Below, piece by piece: positions 41,819 to 52,992 of a DNA stretch of 64,000 nt. This DNA is from Skeletonema tropicum (Eukaryota; Bacillariophyta; Thalassiosirophyceae; Thalassiosirales; Thalassiosiraceae), in assembly GCA_037178625.1 (NCBI GenBank), contig CM074134.1:3038001-3102000 (forward strand). Reading direction: 5' to 3'. The notes under the pieces are model-generated. The model did no database searches. It was given only the letters and a program-made list of their open reading frames with translations, and was not told the DNA's origin. The stretch's first letter is position 1. Each line of letters starts with the position of its first letter. Both the position numbers and the translations under genes were made by a program.

Positions 41819-43266
41819 CGGGTAGAAAATCCAATATCGAACACAACAAGGGTTATTATGGATTTTTATAGGTATTTTTCTCCCCAACACCCATCCAAAT
41901 CTTGTTGCGTCGCAGAAAATCTGGCATTACTACGCCAATATTGGCCAATAATATGCCGATGCTTTAAGTTGAAAGACTAATAACTTTCTATTTATACTGT
42001 TTGGAATGCATATTCGGTGTGTGGTGGTGGTGCTCCGTTCAATTGCCTCGATATTTGAGGTACTCACGCACGAACAGTAAAAAAATCTTGAAAAAGTGCA
42101 TCTGACATGATGAATCCGAAGGCAAACCATAGCATTATCGATCCCATACACCCTCCAGAAGACACTCCCTAACCCCATTTTTCACGCTGATTCCGATTAT
42201 GTAAGCTGTAGCGTCTAATTCAAAGTGGATTTGGTGATAATTGCAGGTGACGCACATACACATGAAAATCTGCACATACCGGGCATGTCAAAAGATGCTC
42301 ATGATTATGTAATTTAGACAACAGAATAGTATTAGATCATTAATAACTCCATCTGTAAGCTATGATAATTGTTTAGCTTACTCAGATGTATTAATTACAC
42401 GCAACATCTACGCCATCATGGAGTTTTATGTCGATCATTCGGCCTCTCATTCCATGAGACTTCGTAGGAAAGGCACTGATAACAGTACTAACATTGTCTC
42501 CAACCACAGCAAAAGGCGCACAATAGATGGCTGTTGATTTGATGAGGCGAAAGATTCCCAATTGCACATGGAGGAGACGTCATTATCATGCCACAACACT
42601 CGTGTAGGCGTCTTCGGGTGGGCTTCTCATAACCCACAATCAGTAGTTGTCGAGGAAACCGGGTTGCAGTAGTCACTGTGGTAAGATGGAGCAGTCCACC
42701 TCAACAATCTTGATTATCATATAGTAGACAAGACAACTATGATCCATGGTGCGGTTTCAACATGTTTTGTGTCAGATATAGTGTCAGATATATACCCACT
42801 ATTGATGGAGATAAATTGTGGAAATCTTTCTAAATTGACTACATAGATTTGGTAGGTTGGATAGACGTTGCATGAGACCCACACCCGGTTCATTCGCGCA
42901 TATTCCGTCCATATATATAATATTGGTCGCCCCTACAACCTTACTTGCTGTTTCATGGACCGAAACGACGCCTTTATGCTACTGGCAACAGGTGCTCTGC
43001 GGCGGAGGGGATGAAAATCACCACCGCAATTGTGGCGGTCAAACGTCTCTTTTTGCTGAATATGGCGAGCCACCGATGAAACCATTAAATTCAGCGTCAA
43101 AAAATGGTCTATAATGTACGTTATTACTTCGCAATGTCGACATTTAGTTGTGTAATGAGGGTAGTAGGATGGGAGGCCGTCATGGTGCGGCTCTTTTTTT
43201 GTCGAAAAGAGGGAAGTTGCGTCGTGCGTCGAATGGCGCCGGTGCGTCGAAAGGCGCGCCGACTAG
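41819..43266 (-). mobile_element. Divergent TIR element, copy D, inverted next to copy B
   Basis: Reads outward from 41819 as a diverged version of copy B in the opposite direction (same landmarks: CCAATATTGGCCAATAATATG, TGGAGTTTTATNTCGATCATTCGGCCTCTCAT, TGGTCGCC). It ends in GGCGCGCCGACTAG at 43266. Its inner TIR is missing or shared with copy B. Confidence 0.8.
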
Positions 43267-43284
43267 TATGTAGGGAAGGCCATA

Positions 43285-43464
43285 CAGTGTGTCCACCGTA
43301 GTTGCCCGCGGGTGTGTCCGCTCATTGGGGCGGCAACTACGGTGGACGGGCAACCACGGAATACGTAATCTGTTATTGTCCGGACTTCATGTGTCCTGAT
43401 TTTCCAGCGGGCAACTACTGTGGACGAGCAAGTACCAAGGCGGGCAACTACGGTGGACACACTG
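43285..43464. mobile_element. 180-bp Tc1/mariner-type MITE
   Basis: Perfect inverted termini CAGTGTGTCCACCGTAGTTG..., 24 bp long, are flanked by TA on both sides, the hallmark of Tc1/mariner insertion. Internal partial copies of GGCAACTACGGTGGAC occur. Non-coding. Confidence 0.88.
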
Positions 43465-43466
43465 TA

Positions 43467-44509
43467 ATGCAATGATACATTTTTACTACCAAATAAAATC
43501 TCGACTTACTATCTATGGTTGAGTTGGTTAACCTTATTCGGTCTTCTACTTTATCTATCTACTTATATATATCTATGTAAGAGTAATGTACCTAATTCCC
43601 TAGATGATGTATTATTGGGTCTCTAGAGAGTACTCACGAAAACACCTCAGTATGCTTCACTGCTGGAATTAGTTGGATCGTCTGATGATGGATTCTGCGA
43701 TAGGTATTGAATTCCAAACTATGTACGTCAGACGTGGATCATTCGTCGGAGAAAAAGATTGTTCAATGGATAAAGCACCTCAGTATGATTGATTCCATGT
43801 TGGAATTAGTGGGATCGTCTGAAGATTCTAAAGCAAATCTCAGAAATTTTGCATGATTAGCATATTAATTCCAACGTTGGTAACACATTTGATCATATTG
43901 ATTCCACCCATTAGAGCGTTTACAAGATCACGTGTCAAAAAATTTGAAAGTGTCCCACGGTTCTGGTGAATTGTCCGTCGAGTCTGAACGGTGCTGATAT
44001 TTTGTCTTCGTGAAAAAATAAAACTGTTACATAACTTCTGAGCGGTACTGCTATAGATGAGAAAATTCACATCTAGAACGTACGTATGGACGATTCCTAC
44101 GTGATTTTGAGGGCTGATGCAACGTGGGAACTAAATCTAAATCCACTTTTTGCAATTTTTAACCGGTAATTGAGGTCATCCACGAGGGCTTACATATCGA
44201 GTTCCTTCACATGTACAATATCATCCATGCATGGATTCTCGCCTAAATTAGCGATTTTGCACAGGGGATTGCATACATAAGCTACCTCTCTAAAAGTATG
44301 ATGATGTACAATATGAGACTCATTGAGCTGCTATTGGAGTCTTCATAATAAGCCGAGCGAGGAGCGAGGGCAGAACCAAACAGCAAGCAGCTAGCTAGCG
44401 TCGCAGTCGGAACCACGGGAGAGGATTGTCTCTCCTACTACAGCTCATCAAGACCCAATACATCATCATCATTCAAATTACATAAGTAGTGAGTATTAGC
44501 TGGGATCCG
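43467..44509. other. Intergenic, nothing recognised
   Basis: Two imperfect copies of a GCACCTCAGTATG...GGAATTAGT(T/G)GGATCGTCTGA block (about 43645 and 43778) are the only structure. No gene. Confidence 0.4.
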
Positions 44510-47500
44510 ATGTCTAATGAAAGTAATACAAAGGAAAGTGCTTTTGACCTGAGCATACCACTCTCAGAGTGGATTTCCTTCAAGACGAAAGTGTTCGGTA
44601 CACAGACACAGCACCCTTCAGGTGGGGAAAATCCCGATGATTACATACTTCCAGCTCTGAAGATTGCCGCTTCACTTGCGGATCAGATTTGTAAAGCCGA
44701 AGAAGATAGTGGCCAATCGCTTATGCCTACGCCGGGCACGCAAGATTGGATAGACAGAATTGAAGTCAGGGCAAATAATGGTGACGCCAGCAATAACATT
44801 CGAGCAGAAATATTGCCGTCTTTATTTTCCACTACGACGGTTAATAATGATTCGAAACGAGCAAGGAATAATGGAATGTTATATTCACTCGGGATTGTAT
44901 TTTATGAACTATTCTCAAGGGGGGAACGGCCTGTTGAGATTGAACCTTCGTTAGGAGATAGGAGTAGACCTGACGCTTACGGATCTCAAACTCAAACTGG
45001 GGCGACGAATGAATTGCTAGAGGGCTCGGATCCACTCTTCGATCGAGTTGACGAAACCATTGATGTAGAAGCCGTCACCGATGTTGATCTTAATGGCGAT
45101 AATCTTCTCGCAATAGATGATCTACATAGCGATGATCCTCTCACAATAGATGATCTTCATGGCGATTATCCTCTCGTAATGGATGATCTTCAAGATGAGT
45201 ACAATGATATTTGGGGAAATAATGACATTGAGGGGTCCCTGCACGGTCAAAATCCAAGAAAGAAAGAATCGGCAAGTAATAAGAACATTATACACGCAAA
45301 GTCGGTGGAGACGCTGAAAGATAAACGAGTTCCGACATCTATGTGTGATTTGATTTCCAATATGTTGGGTATAACAGATGACAGACATGGGGGAGAGGAT
45401 GCGTATCGGTCCATGTCAGATGTGAGAGATGACTTGCAGCTCATGCTTGAGAAACCTTCGATCTATCTCTACGATCAGGATATGGGCAGTTTATCAACGA
45501 CTGGATTGAAATTTGGTGACACTGTCTACGGTAGAAGAGCCGAGCTGTCCACTATTATCGATGCCTACCGGCGGTCAGCGGTTGGTGAAAGCGAGTCGGT
45601 AGTTATATCCGGCAAATCAGGAACGGGCAAGTCATTTTTGGCAGTTGAAGTAGGGAAGTATGTGATTTCAAACAGAGGGATATTTCTTTCTGGAAAGTTC
45701 GATCAACTGCAACAGGGCAAACCATTCAGTGCGTTGGCGTCTGCTTTCAACGACTTCTGTGATTATCTGGTACGTGATCGGACCCTTGCCCTTGCTTCAA
45801 TGAAGCAGAAATTGGTCCATCAGGTGCGTCGCATAATTGGAAGGGATGCATACTATTTGACCAAGCTTATACCCACGTTGGCAATCATTCTAGGTCTGGA
45901 AGGAATTGTCTGTAATCAGGATGAAGACAACGTCAACGCACAGAAGCGACTTCAAATGCTGCTATGTCAATTTGTGCAAGTGATATCCAATTCATTTGCC
46001 GCTCCTGTAACTTTATTCCTCGATGACTTGCAGTGGGCAGATTCAGCGTCTATCGCAGCTGTGAACCAAATCTTACTTGGTGGTGGCCTCAACTATCAGG
46101 ATGTACATTTTTTCTTCTTAGGATGTTACCGGAAAGGAGACGTTGACGGCGGAGTAAATGATGACGCTATTCCATCAATAAACGTCAAACTTGATTCTAT
46201 TGACGAAGAGACGTTGGGAACGATGGTCTCAGAAACTTTGTGCCTATTGCCGCGTCTTACGCGGACTTTGTCTTGTATAATATACCACAAGACGAAGGGG
46301 AATCCACTTTTTATCACTCGATTGATGATTTCGCTGAGCAAGGATGGTCTACTACGTCCAAGCTTGCGACGGCGACGGTGGGAGTGGGACGAAGAGAAGA
46401 TCTTATGCCAGAAGCTGTGTGACGATGTGGCCGAGTTCCTATCGCATACGATTTTAGCGTTGCCCACTGATGTGAAATCAACGCTGAGCACTTTGTCTTG
46501 TTTTGGGTCATCGGTAAACAGTGCCTTTGTCAAGAAACTCGAGAGGGTTCTTGACAAAAACTTACATGACGGCATAGAGACAGCTGTCGCCGAAGGATTA
46601 CTCGACGAGATAGACGATGAATATCGTTTCAGTCACGACCGCATCCAAGAGGCTGCTTACAACATGATGAATTACCTGGATCGGTGCCACTTTCATTTCA
46701 ACTATGGTATGACTTTAGCCAATTTGCACGATGAAGAAGACGGCTTTCTTTTCACTGCTGTAAATCAACTCAATTTAGCGGGTCCTGAAGCCGTTGAGGA
46801 CAAGAGGCAATACGCCTTTGTTGCAAATCTCAATCTCAGGGCCGGGAAGAAGGCAATGGAGATGTCCGATTTTGAAGCAGCTTACTCCTATTTTGATAAC
46901 GGGATAACGTTTCTGCGGAAGAAGCACTGGGAGGAGCACTACACGTTGAGCTTGGAGTTGTTTAACTTGGCTGAAAACTGTGCCCTTGTTAGTGGCGATA
47001 CCATCAGATTGAAGCTTCTATCTCAACAAGTTATGAAAAAAGCTCAGTCATTTGAGGACACACTCAACGTTACATATTTCATTACGTGTTCTCTGGCTTG
47101 TTCATCAAGGCTACCAGTATCAGTTGAAAGGGGGCTTTATATTTTGTCGAAGTTGGGTATTGATTTGCGAGGGTGTGGATCGAGTATAGAAGCTTGCGTG
47201 AAAGAAACAAATGATCTGCTTTCGCCGTACACTTATGATGAATTATTGAATACCAAAAGAATGACTGACTCAACAATGACTATTGCAATGAAATTCCTAG
47301 GCAAATTGATGATAGGAATGAGTCTAACTAGGCCTGAATCAGCGCCGTATGTGGCGAACCAAATTATTCAACTGTCTGTTCATCATGGCATGAATCCTGT
47401 GTCTGCATTAGGGTTTGCGCACTTTGGCTCGTATGCAGCAAAGCTTGGAGATATTAGGGGAGGATACAACTACGTGAATCTGGCGTCTTCATTGCTGGAC

Positions 47501-48700
47501 AAATTAGGGTCGAGGGAAAACGCTGGTGAGGTCAAATGTTTACGGATACAAGTCGTATCATACATAGAGCCGCTTCAGGCCACATTGGAATATCATAATG
47601 AGGGATACGCTGCTGCAATAGCATCTGGTGATATCATCCAAGCAGCTCTCAACTTGTATACAAGTTATGTATCCGTTTTCTATGCTGGTGTGAAGTTACA
47701 AACCACAAGAGAAAAAGGTGAAGAAGTTATTAACTTTATACGGGAAAGAAAGATGGCAATATTCGTGCTAGAAATGCAACTCGTACAGAATTCTGTATTC
47801 AAGTTGATTGGAATTGATGAAGATTCAAAGAACAGTTCGACCGAAGAAGAGAGCATTCTCGCAACAAAGAACGGTAACATCAAGATCACGCACTTCTTTC
47901 AGAAGTCATATATCAGCTTCATGTTTCGATTGTATGATGATACCAAAGACTACGCAGAGAAGTTCTTAGGTTGCGTCGCAAGCAGCGCTTGTGCCAATTT
48001 GGTAGTCTCGCAATCTTTTAATGCATTTTATATTGGTCTCATCTCATTCTGGGTGGCTAGAAAGTCGGGGGATGGAAACCAATGGCACGAAAGAGGCAAC
48101 AAATCCAAACTGGCATTGAGGAAATGGGCAGAAACGTCCCAGTGGACATTTGAGAAAAAAATGGTACTTGTTGGAGGCAGAGGAAGCATTTTCTAACAGC
48201 AACTTTGATGACGCTAAAATGTACTATGAGAAGGCTATATCATCAGCCAAAGCTCACAAGGTAAGATGATGAGAATGCGTGTGCTTTCTTATTGGCTCAT
48301 ACATGGTCGTGTATTCACTTGGTTTCTGATATATGCATTATTTAGTTCGTACACGAAGAAGCCTTGGCCTGTGAGTTGGCAGCGTATTTCTACTTGGATA
48401 TTGGGGAGGTCAACATTGCAGCTGATTACTGTTTGCTTGCACATGAAAGGTATCAAGAATGGGTGAGTAGTTCACACTCAAATTGATTTCTATCATTATA
48501 TATCTGTCAATCAATTATTGTTTTGTCTCAAATCTTTGTCGACCACTTCACAGGGTGCAATTGGGAAGTGCACAAGTTTGTTCAACTTCTTTGGTAGCAT
48601 CATGAACAATTGTGTGGGTTCAAGTTCAAGCTCGGCAATCGCTGTTGGTGTTCAGTCTGATCATCTAGCTCAAGAGCACCTACTTATTGCACCAGAATAG
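44510..48700 (+). CDS. Large AAA/NACHT-like signalling ATPase with kinase-like N-terminus
   Basis: Exons: 44510-48260, 48346-48462, 48554-48700, GT-AG. About 1337 residues after removing one A from the A7 run at 48155-48161; as written the frame stops at 48196. The N-terminus has a degenerate protein-kinase C-lobe remnant (MLYSLGIVFYELFSRGERPV). The AAA_16-type ATPase begins YGRRAELSTIIDAYRR, with Walker A GKSGTGKS (about residue 367) and Walker B VTLFLDDLQWADS (about 502). Helical, TPR-like repeats follow to the C-terminus (YYEKAISSAKAHK|FVHEEALACELAAYFYLDIG). In diatoms and bacteria this architecture usually sits before GAF/kinase or cyclase modules. Here the gene ends without one, so it may be truncated. 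Residues about 200-240 hold three tandem 11-residue repeats (LTIDDLHGDYP type). The upstream GTG-started extension was rejected. Confidence 0.8.
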
Positions 48701-49580
48701 ATTTCAAATGAAGTAAATGAAAGGTAGTTATTCGCCTGTCAATTTGTTGGTCATTTGCCGAGGACACCATATCCATATCGTGTTGGTGTTGGTGTAGCTG
48801 AAAAAAGCTCTAAGTCTGGTAGGAATAGCTTATTACGAGTACCTCTTGTTCGTAAAGAATAAGGCATGTCATATTAATGAATATTGTTGATCGAGTGTAC
48901 ATTGTTCTCTACAATACCTAAGTAGCTCTAAGAACTACTATCCAAGCTTCTTCAGAAGGCTAGAGTTATCCGTCCTCGGAGCGGCTCTAGTCCCGTATAT
49001 TCGTGACTCACAGCGTTAGGAGTAAATAAGAAGCTTGTTCCCGCCGCCGCACGCACAATTATAAAAAATAGCTAGAGAATGGAGAAGAAACCGGCCCGAA
49101 AATGTTTGCCAGTTTCTCCTTGAGTATCGAAAGTCATATCGGAATTAGTACAAATATGCGCGGTAAAGAGTAAGTACGAGTGTGAGAGAAAGAGGCAGGA
49201 TACCTTACACGTCTCAGCCGAGGTCCCCTCTGCATAGGCATAGGCAAGATAGAGAAGAGGTCTCGAACTAACGAGGCAGGGCAACATGATGACAAAACAT
49301 GATGACGATTCGCCACAGGCATCCAACACCTCCACAACATTAAATACTCCTAATAAATGCACTCTACACAAAAACTGCCAAACTACCCATGTGGCTCAAT
49401 CAACGCTCATCAAAAGAAACACAAAGACAAGGCCGCTAACCCGCCATGTGGAACCAAAGGCCCCAGCACATAAACAAAAAGGAGAAGGCCTCTCGTGCTG
49501 GCAAAACAAGCGAATATTCCAATCAAGACAAATTGAGAATCATGCACGAGTATAGTAAATTGTTTTACACATGAATATCA
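48701..49580. other. Intergenic, no supported gene
   Basis: Short frames only. No repeat recognised. Confidence 0.4.
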
Positions 49581-50600
49581 TTAGATCTTCGTATCATTTG
49601 ATGGAAACATGTCTGTACATAGTCTGGAAGGACTTTTCGTCTCATTCACAGCAGCCTGATATGCACGAAGGGCCGCGTCAAAGCTCTTTTTGCTAACATG
49701 TCCCTTCTCATAGAACTCCCTTAGTGATTTGGTTGAACCATCATGTCCAAGATTGGCAGCGATGATGAAATGTTTCACTGCTCGGTCGATCCTACCAGTG
49801 TTACTATCTACTAATCCAATATGGTATCTCGCACTGGGGTGGCCACCAATAGCAGCCTCTTCCAAATGGTATATCTTCCTTTTCTTATCCTTCATAACAC
49901 CTTCTCCATTATGATACAAACATGCTAGTTGATAGTGCGCCCCCACATCCCCCAATTCAGCTGCTTTTGTGTAATATTGAAATGCACTATCATGATCCCC
50001 GTCCGTGTAGCGAAGCTTAACCATTCTGCTCAAGGCAACTGGATCGCTCACCTCAATTCTTCTCAAAAGATTCTCTTCAATATCTTCCCGTTTTAAGACG
50101 TTGGGTGTCTACAGAATGGGCACTTAAATTCTGCTCTCGGAATAGATTTGATTAAAGTAGCTAAGTAGAGTGGCGCGTAGATTTGTTTCCTTTTCAGCGT
50201 TCGCAATCGCTGATGCGACGGAAGCATCGCTCAGTTTCTGTGATTCTAGTTCGGTGAATCTATTGGTTTTGTCACAACTGTTGCACACTATTGCTGCAAC
50301 AAGGCATCAAGATCGACTTTCTTTCATCAAAAAGTGAGAGTGGTAAAAAACAAATTTGGCAGTCCCCAAGATGGGTGCTTTCAGGCTGCTTAAACAACAT
50401 CTCATCACGTAATTCTGCCACTCGTTTTTTGCATACTTCTTTGTGATGCGGCCTATGCTCCCTCTGACATTTAACACTGCAATATTTACGAGATGGCAAG
50501 TGCATTTCTTCAACTTGATGTCATCAGCTTCTGCGATGCCGCAGGAAGCACAACACATAATCGGATCGCGTACCTCCTCTGCCTTCGATGTTGTGCTCAT
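49581..50600 (-). pseudogene. MYND-RING-Sel1 protein, several frame breaks
   Basis: Pieces in order: CCASCGIAEADDIKLKKC (start of MYND, from ATG 50600), RKYCSVKCQREHRPHHKEVC (rest of MYND), GDCQICFLPLSLF and MPCCS (RING), VCNSCD and FKCPFCRHP (RING end). Then Sel1-like repeats NLLRRIEVSDPVALSRMV, YYTKAAELGDVGAHYQLACL, HLEEAAIGGHPSARYHIG and HFIIAANLGHDGSTKSL. This is a large diatom family, probably E3 ubiquitin ligase adaptors. The frame changes near 50505 (with lost bases inside the MYND finger), 50285, 50140 and 50105. That is more damage than in neighbouring genes, so true decay is likelier here. The TIR element copy C lies 180 bp upstream. Confidence 0.75.
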
Positions 50601-50779
50601 CGTTTCTCACTTATCGCTTATCGAGAGTCCAAAGCTCAGCCCCCCTCCCCTTGCCAATTCCTCATGGTCTGCTTCCAAACCAGCCCACCAGCGATTCTTG
50701 GCCACTCCTACACAGCACCCACCCCCCAGATCCATTTCCTTCAACAGTTTGGCCTTGCCTTGGTTACTTCTGTTTCTTG

Positions 50780-52280
50780 CTAGTCGGCGCGCCATTCGTC
50801 GCAAGGCGCCATACGTCGCAAATCGCAAATCCAAAATCACTCCTTGCGACGCAAAAAAGAGCTGTGCACCATGAGGCCTCTCACCCTACTACCCTCATTA
50901 CACAATTAAATGTCGACATTCCAATGTACTAATGTAGTTACTAGACCATTTTTTGACGCTAAATTCAATGGTTCAATCGGCGGCTCGCCATATTCAGCAA
51001 AAAGAAACGTTTGACCGCCACAATAGCGGTGGTGACTTTCACCCCCTTCCGCCCAGAGCACATGTAGCCAGTAGCACGAAGGCGTCGTTGCGGTCCATTA
51101 AACGGCAAAAAAGTTTGTAGTGGCGACCAATATTATATATATGGACGGAATATGCGCTAATTAACCGGGTGTGGGTCTCATGCAATGCCTATCCAACATA
51201 TCAAATCTATGTCGTCGATTAAGAAAGATTTCCACAATTTATCTCAGTCAATAGTGGTTTATATCTGACACAAAACATGTTGAAACCACACCATGGATCA
51301 TAGAGGTCTTGTCTACTATATGATAATCAAAGTTGTCAAGCTGGACTGCTTCATATTCCCACAGTGACTACTACAACTCTCGGTTTCCTGGAATACTACT
51401 GATTGTGGGTTATGAGAAGCCGGCCCACCAGCAGTCGCCTGCACAAGTGTTGTGGCATGATATGAACGTCTTCTCCATGTACAATTGGGACCTTTCACCT
51501 CATTAAATCATCAGCCATCTATTGTGCGCCTTTTGCTGTGGTTGGGGACAAACGGTATAGCTGTTATCAGTGGCTTTCCTACAAAGTCTCATGAAATGAG
51601 AGGCCGAATGATCGATATAAAACTCCATGATGGCGTAGATGTTGCGTGTAAATAATAAATCCGAGTAAACTGAACAAGTATCATAGAATATAGAAGGAGT
51701 TATTAATGATATACTACTATTATGTTGTCTAAGTTACATAAACATGAGCATCTTATGACATGCCCGGTATGTGCAGACATTCATGTGTGTGTGCGTCACC
51801 CGCAATTATCATCAAAACTACTTTGAATTGGACGCTGCAGCTTACATAATTGGAATCAGCGTGAAAAATTGGGTTAGGGAGAGTCTTCTTAGTGTTGTGG
51901 AGGGTGTATGGGATAGATAATGCTATGGTTTGCCATCGGATTTGTCATGTCAGATGCACTTTTTCAAGATTTTTTTAGTGTTTGTGCGTGATTACAGCAA
52001 ATATCGAAGCAATTGAACGGAGCATCACCACCAAACGCTGAAGATGCATTCCAAACGATATAAATAGAAAGTTATTAATCTTTCAGCTTAAAGTATCGGC
52101 ATATTATTGGCCAATATTGGCGTAGTAATGCCAGATTATCTGCGTCGCAACAAGATTTGGCTGGTTGTTGGGGTGAAAAATACCTGTTTCTGTCCAAATT
52201 AACGCTTTTTGTGTTCGATATCGGCTTTTCTATCCGTGCGACGCCGCATCGTCGCATGCGACGAATGACGCGCCGACTAG
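50780..52280 (+). mobile_element. 1.5-kb non-coding TIR element, copy C
   Basis: 1501 bp, same orientation and nearly the same sequence as copy B, ends CTAGTCGGCGCGCC and GGCGCG(C/T)-GACTAG. It is inserted between the MYND-RING-Sel1 remnant and an LRR remnant. No obvious target duplication. Confidence 0.85.
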
Positions 52281-52992
52281 CTTGCTTCAACTCACGTCAC
52301 CCGCTCACGACGTCTCATGTGTCTTGTGTCATGTGTCATTCAGCAACCACATTAAGACATACGTCTTCAGGCATGCATTCCAGGGCGGCAATGACCTGCT
52401 CGGGCGACTGTATTTCCTTCGAAGAGGTTTGGCCAAAGTACAGAGAGCGGCTCTTAATGAGTATGAAGATGAAGGGAAAGCTCGCTCGAGCTCTAAAGAT
52501 TCAGTGTACCCCAGCCCCAGACCCAGAGATCTTGTTGGATAGGAGACGAAGTGCGATAGATTCGAGTGGGATCATGTCTTGGATTGAGTTGGTATGCAAT
52601 GCGTAGTGCTAGCACCCTCTCTAACCGTTCATATTCGTGCGAGATCAACTGGCTGGACTAAGAGCCGGACACAGAAAGAGGGATTACAACGTTCAAGATG
52701 AAAGCGATTTTTACAGAGGATATCACGAACCTCCAAATGAATTGGAGTACCTTCGCCTCTTCAACAATGGACTAACTAATCTTTGATGAAAATCACAAGA
52801 CCTGCATGTAGTTGATTGTACGAAAATGCCTAACGAAAAATAATACCTTTTGATAGCTACAATATTACCTATATATCTTTACATGCAATACACCTGCCCC
52901 CTACCTTTGCTTCCCTTCTAGCATTAGCATAGTCAAATACACGCCCTGACGTGACGCATATAGCCAGATTTTAGCTCACAACAATCTAAAAG
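52281..52992 (+). pseudogene. LRR-family C-terminal remnant
   Basis: YSCEINWLD, a stop, then in other frames EPDTE and DFYRGYHEPPNELEYLRL (about 52630-52780). This is the conserved tail of the F-box/LRR family without the repeats. The preceding 52281-52600 and following 52790-52992 hold nothing else recognisable. Confidence 0.7.

Noticed and set aside
49286..49555. 89-aa plus-strand gene
   Set aside because: Low-complexity, no homology recognised, lies in an AT-rich spacer.
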